This document shows positions 56,829 to 64,000 of a DNA stretch of 64,000 nt, in pieces. This stretch comes from Beaufortia kweichowensis (Eukaryota; Chordata; Actinopteri; Cypriniformes; Gastromyzontidae). Every line of letters begins with the position of its first letter. Within the stretch, counting starts at the first letter, position 1. The DNA lies in NCBI GenBank assembly GCA_019155185.1, contig CM032813.1:11558645-11622644 (forward strand), read 5' to 3'. The translations under genes were made by a program, and so were the position numbers. The notes beneath the pieces were generated by a model. That model saw only the letters and a list, made by a program, of their open reading frames with translations, did no database searches and was not told the DNA's origin.

Positions 56829-56995
56829 ACCCAGTTCAAAAGTTTACATACACCTAATTCTTAATAGGGTAAAATTTTTCCTGAACAATCAATGACAGTT
56901 TTTATGTTTTTTGATAGCTGGGTTAAGAGTTTCTTGTGTAATCTGAGCCATTAAACTGGTCTCAAGAAACATATTCCAGGCAATTGAGAGACTCA
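56829..56995. mobile_element. Tc1-like terminal fragment
   Basis: 'cagttcaaaagtttacatac' with 'acctaattcttaat' resembles one end of Tc1-like elements of the cagttgaag..gtttacatacac type. Only one end is present. Confidence 0.5.
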
Positions 56996-56999
56996 TACA

Positions 57000-58560
57000 A
57001 ACATTACAGGCACATTTGGTTCCCACAACATTTGTGAATGTTGCTGCTTTCGTAGCGGAGAGCTGTTATCAGTTATTTCTGGTTCACCTACAGTAGATGG
57101 AGGAGGCTGTGGGCCCTGGCGTTGTGGTAGCGGCCAGAGAGCTCTCACAGGAGAAATGAGGGTGAGCTGGGCCCACAGGCTTTGGTGGTTGTGGGGCTCA
57201 CCATTTTTTAGTTGATATTTGGGGGATTGCAGCAATAGAGTGGGGGCATTTAAGAGAAAGGCCATTGCTCCGGTGTTTCTGGTCAGTTTTCTAGAAAGTT
57301 GTCATTCAGTGTTGATTCTTACAGCTGTTTTAATACATCACAGTCTGTCTGTGATGAGCTCTGTGGGCAGGGCTCAGCCGGGATGGTGTCAATGGGCAGT
57401 GCTTGTTGTGGCTATGGGCTGTTGTCAGTGTCCATGTGGGATGCGTCAACCACATGATGATTCGGAAGCTGATGTAAAGTCTTGTGCACATTCATACTTT
57501 GTCCAGGTTTGTGTGCCATTCAGGTGGATTGGCACATTCTACTGAAGGAGGAAGAAGTAGATATTTTCTTTTAGCACTCTTGCAAGTTTGTTTGGGTGGA
57601 GGCCATCTAGTTTAAAAAGTTGTCTTTGGCCAGTGGAATGGCCACAGGCGTGGCACAGGGTGGCAGCTGCCCCCCTAAAAATGAGTTTTGCCACCCCAGT
57701 TGCCACCCTGCATGGCTTAGTCACAGGACACATATGTATTGTAAGTACAAATAAATTGCTTATGAAATGGCGTCACGTTATGGCCTTTGGGTCACACTTC
57801 CTGTTTGTACCACAGACACACTGTTAGTGTGTCAATCAGTTTTGGCTTATTTCTTTACACTTGGTATAAACTGTTGAGATTCACTAGAATCGCAGGACTC
57901 ACTGGCTGTATGCTGAGAGGGTGATGGTCTGCTGTTTGTTCCACCTGTTTTAGAAGTACAGCAAATAACTTTGTTTCAAAAATCACAATCCTTTGTAGAA
58001 GGCTGTGGCAGGAAATGCAGCAAGTAGATTCCACAAGAGGAATTTTCTTTCTCGTCTGTTTGACTGTAAGCAGCTGTCTTTGGAATGTAAGATGCTAGCA
58101 GTGCAAGAAATCCTCTTTTTCGTAGTATTATTCCAGTCCCAAAAAGTTTTTAGTTTTAGTGTTTGTGCCAAAAATGTGTTGTTTGAGCACTGTGCTGATC
58201 TGCTGAGGTTCTGAAAATCTGAAAAAAGTACAGAAAGAGGGAGCAAAGCACGGAGCAGTAAGCAAGAGCATCCAAACAGTAGCGAGATCAACAGTAGCGA
58301 GGTCTAGATCGAAGATGCAATAGTGTAAGGCTGGGTGGGAAAAGCCACCCAAAAACCACCCACTGGCCCAGTGTCCAGTGGTAATGGCGAAGGTTTCAGC
58401 GCGCTCTGTCTTTTCCTGCGCTTATTCTTTACTTTTTATTCCTCAATTTTATCTGACTCCAAAAGATAAAACCTTGTAAAGGTTAAGTTAAGATTCTTAA
58501 ATTTAGATAAATGTTTTATCATTCTATTCAACTCACTATTATTATTGGACTTGTACACCA
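57000..58560. other. Repeat-like stretch, possible SGNH-type ORF remnant
   Basis: On the minus strand at about 57640-57545 the phrase LDGLHPNKLARVLKENIYFF resembles the DGLHPNxxGxxxL block of SGNH-hydrolase-like domains found in some retroelement ORFs. Stops surround it. The remainder is not recognised. No host exon seen. Confidence 0.35.
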
Positions 58561-58570
58561 AGGTTCTCAA

Positions 58571-59490
58571 TGTCGCACAGGGTCCTCGCACCGGCCGTGT
58601 GCGGGCCCACGATCACAAACTCGACCGTATAACCAGAGGTTATGGCTAAAGCAATTTAACAATGTAGCTCCCGCTTACTATTGTTAAAAGGTACCCATAT
58701 AGCCCCATACAACCGCCTATATAATGCAATTGCATAACAACTTAGTTAAAGTTAAGTAATTTAGATAATCAGAGGTTATGGCTAAAGCAATTTAACAATG
58801 TAGCTCCCGCTTACTATTATTAAAAGGTACCCATGTAGCCCCATACAATCGAACTCTTCTCTGACTAAACAGAGGATACACAAAACTCTTCTCTGACTAA
58901 ACAGAGGATACACAAAACTCTTCTCTGACTAAGCAGAGGATACACAAAACTCTTCTCTGACTAAACAGAGGATACACAAAATCCGACTGCATAACAACTT
59001 AATTATTTCAATATACTTAACCCTGGTCGTAGTATTGCGGTAACACGGATGCATCATAGTCTACTAAGCCAATAATTCAGAGTATTTAGAATAGATACAA
59101 ACATAACAATTTATTAAACAGGTAAACGACAGCAATGATTCAATACCTAATTCAAACAATTTAGTAAAGTGATCAATTCATGTGAAACAGTCAATAATGC
59201 AGAGAGAATTTAGAAATGTTTACCTGACAATCAAAACTACACACAGCAACTGTGCGGGAAATCCGTTTACAGACTCCGACTATAAGAACTATGCACAGCG
59301 AATGTGCGAGAGATCCGTTTACAGACTCCACTATAAGAACTACGCACAGCGAATGTGCAGGAGATCCGTTTACAGACCCCGACTATAAGAACTACACACA
59401 GTGATTGTGCGGGAGATCCGTTTACAGACTCCGACTATAAGAACTATACACAGTGATTGTGCGGGAGATCCGTTTACAGACTCCCAGAAC
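58571..59490. repeat. Composite tandem-repeat block (three unit types)
   Basis: Three arrays lie side by side. First, a ~142-bp unit in two copies (about 58620-58850, beginning 'ccagaggttatggctaaagc'). Second, a 32-bp unit (ctcttctctgactaaacaga+ggatacacaaaa) in four copies, 58854-58981. Third, a ~57-bp unit in about five copies, 59225-59485 (containing 'gagatccgtttacagactcc' and 'gactataagaacta'). Repeats inside long terminal repeats of retroelements can look like this: the minus strand has a TATA-like 'gggtatttaaggg' (about 59505) and AATAAA (about 59110). An LTR origin is therefore possible but unproven. Confidence 0.85.
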
Positions 59491-59494
59491 CTTT

Positions 59495-60620
59495 TGCTTG
59501 CTTCCCTTAAATACCCAAACCAAAGTATACTTCCTCCAAATGGAGATGTAATTTTACATTGAAAAGACTCTGAACCTGATCAGGCCCAAATGGCCATTTC
59601 CATGAAAGAGCCCAGGAAGGACACACCCACAGCAGTGAGCAGAATATCTCCAAACTTCTTAAACCTTTGTTATGATCTGCTCTACTGTTGTGGGGATAAG
59701 ACCATTGTGCAAGTCGCACTGAGACATTTCAAATGATATGAGACATGAATATTTAGATACTTTGATCACACAGAATGTGGTATATCTTAAATACAGTTCA
59801 TTGATGAGGTTTGGGGATCTCTGAGCTGAGGGGAAGTAGATGAAGAGAGGGGGAGAAAGAGACAGATGTGAAGGTGTGAGTTCGCAATCAGCATCCTTTG
59901 AGGTGTGCTATTTGAGATGGGGATGCAAACTCTGTGGGGGAACTCAATATGTTGGAAAGAGTCTTTTGTTCCCCAGGATGTGATGTCCTGTTGGTTTGGA
60001 CATCTTGGCACAAGTCTTACAATAGTAATACATCATACGTCACCCATAGCAGGATTTAAATTTTCTTTGTTATGAGCCTAATTAGATGAGGTCCAGGCTC
60101 AGTGCAGTACTATCATTTCATTTTCACAGATGTGATCAGCCATACCCTGCACAACTCCACAATACATTTTAACAACTTGACAGCAGCTTAATAATTTAAA
60201 GGAGGAGTGCCTTGGCCTATCACACTTTTTACACTAGTAAATATTACTTAGAATGTTTCATTTTGAATGTCAATATATTATAGTATATATAGGCACATAC
60301 TTTAATGTCTTGGCTAAACATTTTTTGAACATATCCGTCATTATTGAAGAACAGTTAAACACTTCAGCCGTTGTATGAAGTAAGGTGTCACACATACTGT
60401 ATGTTTTTAGGAAAGATATATTTTTTTAATTACTAAAATGCTATTTTGAAATACTAAATACAATTTTATTTAAAGCCAAAAATAAGTACATATTACATAT
60501 GGCAACTTGTCCTAAAGGGGTCATATGATGCGATGTGTAAAATAATGACTTTTTAAACCCTAAAACCACGTAAACACATTTTATTTAACCAAATACACAA
60601 AATAATGTTCTTTTTAGAAC
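59495..60620. other. Unrecognised intergenic sequence
   Basis: No exon or transposon terminus recognised. If the tandem block is an LTR on the minus strand, 59510-60020 could be its U3 part (reversed start tgtaagacttgtgcc), but no target duplication supports this. Confidence 0.3.
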
Positions 60621-60628
60621 CATCATAT

Positions 60629-60869
60629 TGTCACGGAGCTGGTAACACCGCCTTCAGCATTGGATTCTCTCACCACGTTCTCACGGTCTGCTTCCCCGGA
60701 CTATTGAACTCAGTTTCCCATGATACCTTGCACCTACCGCACCTGTTCCCGATCACCCGCCATCATCCTGATTCACCCGCACCTGATCACCATTACTCGG
60801 ACTGTTCTGTTTGACTTTGTCCGGTATTGTTGTTTAATGCTAGTCATGCTTTGTTGTCTGTTGTTACCT
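60629..60869 (+). mobile_element. Gypsy LTR 5' part, broken by a Harbinger
   Basis: Starts TGTCACGGAGCTGG and shares 'gaactcagtttcccatgata' and 'cacccgcacctgatcaccat' wording with the 5' LTR at 53754. It stops abruptly at 'gttacct' where the Harbinger end gggccccgttcttcg begins. The remainder of the LTR is not in the window. Confidence 0.7.
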
Positions 60870-61047
60870 GGGCCCCGTTCTTCGTACGTCGCTAACTGAG
60901 TTAGCTGGTTTTGATTGTTGTCAATGTCGGCTGATCTTGGATTGTTTGGTTCTTCGAAGCTCATCCTGGACTTGCTGTCATAGCAACAGGTCCGTTAGCT
61001 TGAACCTGCTCGGGAGCAGGTTTATTTCATGTAAACTGGATTAGATC

Positions 61048-62117
61048 TACACAACATCCCATCATTCAATCACATGGCTTTGATTACCACTGCTATGCTG
61101 ACGACACCCAGATTTTCTTCTCCTTCCAGCCAGACGATCCCACAATAGCATCACGCATTGCAGCCTGCCTGAAAGACATCTCATCTTGAATGACTGAACA
61201 CCACCTTCAGCTAAACCTTGCCAAGACTGAGCTCCTGGTACTTCCGGCCTCACCTGCAACGCAACACAACCTCACAATTCAAATTGGCAACACTACCATT
61301 ACACCATCTAAATCCGTAAGAAACTTTGGGGTAATCTTCAATGACCAGCTGTCCTTTACCGAACACATCTCAAGGATATCACGGTCTTGTAGATATGCAC
61401 TCTACAACATCAGGAAGATCAGGCCATATCTCACTGAGCACGCCGCCCAACTGCTAGTCCAAGCCCTGGTAATCTCCAGACTGGACTACTGCAATGCTCT
61501 CCTGGCTGGTCTTCCTGCACGAGCAATCAAACCACTTCAGATGATACAGAACGCAGCAGCTAGACTTGTTTTCCAGGAACCCAAAAGAGCAAGTCACACC
61601 TCTCTTCATCTCTCTCCATTGGCTACCGGTTGCTGCCCGCATTAAATTTAAATCACTAATGCTGACATTTAAAACCATCACAAATTCTGCACCCTCATAC
61701 TTTAACTCTCTTCTACATACCTACAACCCATCCAGAACCCTGTGCTCAACGAACGAACACCGACTGGTGGTACCCTCACAGAAGGGCACTAAATCTCTCT
61801 CTCGTTCCTTCTCATTCTCTGTCCCCGGCTTGTGGAATAATCTCCCTAACGCAATCCGTTCTGCCACATCCCTCACCTCCTTTAAGAAACAACTAAAAAC
61901 ACACCTCTTCCACGAACACCTGACATCATAATACAAAAAAAACCCTCTCTTCTTTCCTCTACAGGTACTTATCTAGCACTGCAAAACATTGTAAACTTAG
62001 CAAAGCACTTCTTAGTACTATTGTTGCCGCTTCTGATGTATCGCTTCATTGTCTCCTACTATTGTAAGTCGCTTTGGATAAAAGCGTCAGCTAAATGCCT
62101 AAATGTAAATGTAAATG
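61048..62117 (+). mobile_element. L2-type LINE insertion with 6-bp target duplication
   Basis: Begins in the RT palm (FDYHCYADDTQIFFSFQPDD) and runs through MTEHHLQLNLAKTEL, NAAARLVFQEPKRASHTSLH, HWLPVAARIKFKSLMLTFKT, SVPGLWNNLPNAIRSATSLT to the protein end FHEHLTS-stop near 61931. It then has the 3'UTR with 'gtcgctttggataaaagcg' and a taaatg tail. TAGATC occurs directly before (61042-61047) and after (62118-62123). One stop precedes MTEHH and one frameshift lies near 61640. It is 5'-truncated, as usual for LINEs. Confidence 0.9.
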
Positions 62118-62220
62118 TAGATCACGGCTTTATAAACAGAGGTGATACGGTAAATCTGTTGCACTCGCAGACATGTCATGCCCTTTTTTACGGGAGTAAC
62201 CTGTTGCAGAAGGTGCAAGG

Positions 62221-63449
62221 ATGATTCGCAGAGCTTTAAGAATTCATCGCGTTTTGCGACACAGACAGGATCCGTTAGCACAAAGCGATCGTATCCTATT
62301 TGAAAGATATCGTTTTTCACTTGAGGGTCTCATTTACATTAATAATTTGATCGAAACTCACATTAAAAGTTTGACTCGTTGGAGTCGGGCTTTAACAGCA
62401 GCACAAACTGTGTGCATCGCGTTAAGATTCTTTACGCGTGGCACTTTCCTGTACACTATTGGGGATGCTGAGAACTTAACCAAAAGAGCTGTCTGTTGTG
62501 CCATTCGCAAAGTTTACCTGATGCTCAAGCAGTTTTTAGGGGGTTTTGTAGTCTTTCCAAGCCACTTAAGACCCCAAGTTGTAAAGCAGAGCTTTTTCGC
62601 CATTGCCGGTACATTTTACTTATTAATGAAGATCGTGTGAATATTACTATGCTAGTAAATATGAATTGATTGTCCCTCAGGCTTCCCTCAGGCTTCCCTA
62701 ATGTGATTGGTGCCATAGACTGCACACACATTTGTATCAAGGCCCCACCAGGCCCCATTGAAGGGGATTTTGTGAACCGAAAGGGGGTTCACAGTATAAA
62801 TGTGCAGGTGAGTATCACAATTCTTAATATTTTATATAGGTTATATACACAATGCATTCCATAAGAATGCAGTTGATTGACTACAATGTCTTAGATGGTG
62901 TGTGACTCTATGTGTCATATTACAAATGTGGAAGCCAAATGGCCAGGATCTGTGCATGACTCCAGAACTTTCAGAGAGTCACATTTACTCACATTATTTG
63001 AAGGTGGTAAGGAAAATATTAATGTCAAACTCACTGTATTACACACTGATTATGGTCCTAACAGAATTGCATTTTACCATTATACAGGTGATTATGATGG
63101 GATCCTGGTTGGAGACAGGGGCTATGCCTGTAGGCAGTATTTTACCCCATTCCCTGACCCCAACCCTGGACCACAAACCTGTTACAATGCAGCTCTAGCC
63201 AGGACAAGGGCACGCATTGAAATGACCTTTGATCAACTAAAGGGAAGATTTCAGTGTCTGAAAAGTCTGAGAGTTGCACCTGACAGGTGTGCCTGTGACA
63301 TTATTGTCGCATGTGCTGTATTACACAACATTGCCACCATTAGGTTGTGGAACACCATTTTTGAGGTGCGTGCGTGCGTGCCTCTGTGCGTGCGTGCGTG
63401 CCTCTGTGCCTCTGTGCAGACTCCTGCAACTCACTGCGGTCAAAATTAG
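62221..63449 (+). CDS. HARBI1-like Harbinger nuclease, apparently open
   Basis: Exons 62221-62608, 62692-62807, 62895-63006 and 63088-63449 join in phase to about 325 aa without stops. Start MIRRALRIHRVLRHRQDPLA; catalytic DDE residues are visible at D139 (GFPNVIGAIDCTH), D215 (DYDGILVGDRGY) and E250 (RTRARIEMTFDQLKGRF), with WPGSVHDSRTFRES between. Such nucleases cut the transposon ends with a DNA-binding partner. The third intron (63007-63087, gtaagg...tacag) is 81 nt and stop-free, so it can be mistaken for coding sequence. The C-terminus runs into a tgcg microsatellite; the natural end is probably after HNIATIR (63343), either by splicing or because it was replaced. Activity is untested. 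Confidence 0.85.
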
Positions 63450-63473
63450 CAAGTACATTAGTAGATAAAAAAA

Positions 63474-63512
<39 letters not shown>
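63365..63512. repeat. (TGCG)n and (TA)n microsatellites
   Basis: 'gtgcgtgcgtgcctctg' repeats at 63366-63417 and a pure ta run at about 63475-63512. Confidence 0.9.
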
Positions 63513-63517
<5 letters not shown>

Positions 63518-63550
63518 TGGGTGCATTATTTAGGGTGTTTTTGTACTTAC

Positions 63551-63598
63551 AAGTACTTCCTCTAAAAGACACTCATCTGAGAGCGTCTCTTCACTGTT
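63551..63598 (-). CDS. Probable exon of Harbinger accessory gene
   Basis: A 48-nt minus-strand stretch reads NSEETLSDECLLEEVL between an acceptor-like ttgcacag and a donor gtaagt. Harbinger elements carry a second, oppositely oriented Myb/MADF-type gene in this position. Identification is by splice signals and place only; the next exon would be beyond the solo LTR. Confidence 0.35.
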
Positions 63599-63633
63599 CT
63601 GTGCAATTAAAATACATGGTATCACGGTATGAC

Positions 63634-63935
63634 TGTTAAAGTCATCCGTGTCGAGACAAGAGTCGTGGAGACAGGAATACTTCAACGAATACTTTACTAG
63701 GAATAAACACCAGGAATACATCCAGTGGAACAAAGCGAGCTTAACACGCAACAACATAAACTAACATTACTTCAACACGAGACAAAGACAAAGGAAAGAT
63801 GCATGGTATAAAGAGAGTCCTTGATGACAGTGGGCAGGTGCAGGTGATCACAGAAGACGAATAAGTGGAAACAGGTGAGTGGAGTGCAAAGGATTATGGG
63901 AAATGGAGTCCAGGGAAACACATGGGGTTGTGACA
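63634..63935 (-). mobile_element. 302-bp solo LTR with 5-bp target duplication
   Basis: On the minus strand it starts TGTCACAACCCCATG and ends GATGACTTTAACA. ATGAC occurs on both sides (63629-63633 and 63936-63940). A TATA-like 'ctctttatacc' lies in the middle. No internal genes follow, so it is a solo gypsy-type LTR. Confidence 0.88.
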
Positions 63936-64000
63936 ATGACAAAGTCATAGACTGTCTCCACTATTGGTATTGATTTCACTATTGAGGGAAACTTACTGCA

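Larger units (their letters stand above)
60870..63633 (+). mobile_element. Second PIF/Harbinger element, right end not seen
   Basis: The left end gggccccgttcttcgtacg, followed by 'gctaactgagttagctgg' (itself an inverted repeat), matches fish Harbinger ends as I remember them. The element is split by an L2 at 61048-62117 and then carries a nuclease gene (62221-63449) and, on the opposite strand, a likely exon of the accessory gene (63551-63598). A solo LTR follows at 63634; the right terminal repeat is missing or beyond the window. Confidence 0.65.

Noticed and set aside
57219..57545. 108-codon plus-strand frame
   Set aside because: No domain, no splice signals, and it lies in repeat-like sequence; nothing supports a gene.
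58854..58981. Regular 32-bp repeats that might suggest a CRISPR array
   Set aside because: Copies are directly adjacent with no unique spacers, in a vertebrate genome; it is a tandem repeat.
63007..63087. Treating this segment as coding (an insert in the Harbinger nuclease)
   Set aside because: It has gtaagg and tacag splice sites, is a multiple of three, and its removal restores the conserved EGGDYDGILVGDRGY block.

Overview
The window is nuclear DNA from a teleost fish, most likely a cypriniform (zebrafish/carp/loach relatives). Protein-coding genes are split into short exons with GT-AG introns. The space between exons is packed with fish-type repeats: tRNA-derived SINEs with an L2-like tail, Tc1/mariner, PIF/Harbinger, hAT, L2 and other LINEs, and Ty3/gypsy LTRs. 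There is no bacterial or viral gene organisation.

Four host genes can be assembled exon by exon, with reading phases that agree at every junction: samd13 (+, 11455-29615, 3 coding exons, 97 aa), uox (urate oxidase, -, 36648-41596, 8 exons, 304 aa, C-terminal AKL peroxisomal signal), a DNase II gene (dnase2b, +, 42728-44947, 6 exons, 350 aa, both HxK catalytic motifs) and rpf1 (+, 47246-49711, 9 exons, 355 aa, Brix domain). As I recall it, human 1p31 has the same order (SAMD13, UOX pseudogene, DNASE2B, RPF1), so this is a conserved synteny block. uox and dnase2b are divergently arranged 1.1 kb apart. The products do not form one pathway: uric acid breakdown in peroxisomes, lysosomal DNA digestion, 60S ribosome assembly, and a small SAM-domain protein.

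Layout. 1-11400: mobile-element graveyard holding an eroded minus-strand Ty3/gypsy element (about 2.04-7.55 kb) invaded by L2, a SINE and an unclassified repeat, a solo LTR (7761-8207), and a hairpin made from two inverted copies of a THAP-domain segment (8489-8650). 11455-29615: samd13, whose two introns carry a multi-level transposon nest (12.1-18.0 kb), a hAT insertion with an 8-bp target duplication (22324-24061) and a near-complete but decayed PIF/Harbinger transposon (25102-29056). 30-36 kb: Tc1-like and LINE fragments. 36.6-49.8 kb: uox, dnase2b and rpf1. Just upstream of rpf1 is a 231-237 bp inverted duplication of the rpf1 promoter, 5'UTR and first codons. 49.8-64 kb: LINE and hAT remnants, an internally deleted Ty3/gypsy element (53754-56687), a complex tandem-repeat block (58.6-59.5 kb), and a nest in which an LTR is broken by a second Harbinger whose transposase is still open; that Harbinger is in turn split by an L2 copy. 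A solo LTR with a perfect target duplication ends the window.

The observations most worth a second look are the inverted rpf1 promoter, the THAP hairpin, the intact-looking Harbinger transposase, and a likely GC-AG intron in uox. I saw no sign of a defence-type or operon-like novel system. Family names and synteny come from memory of protein families, not from a search.
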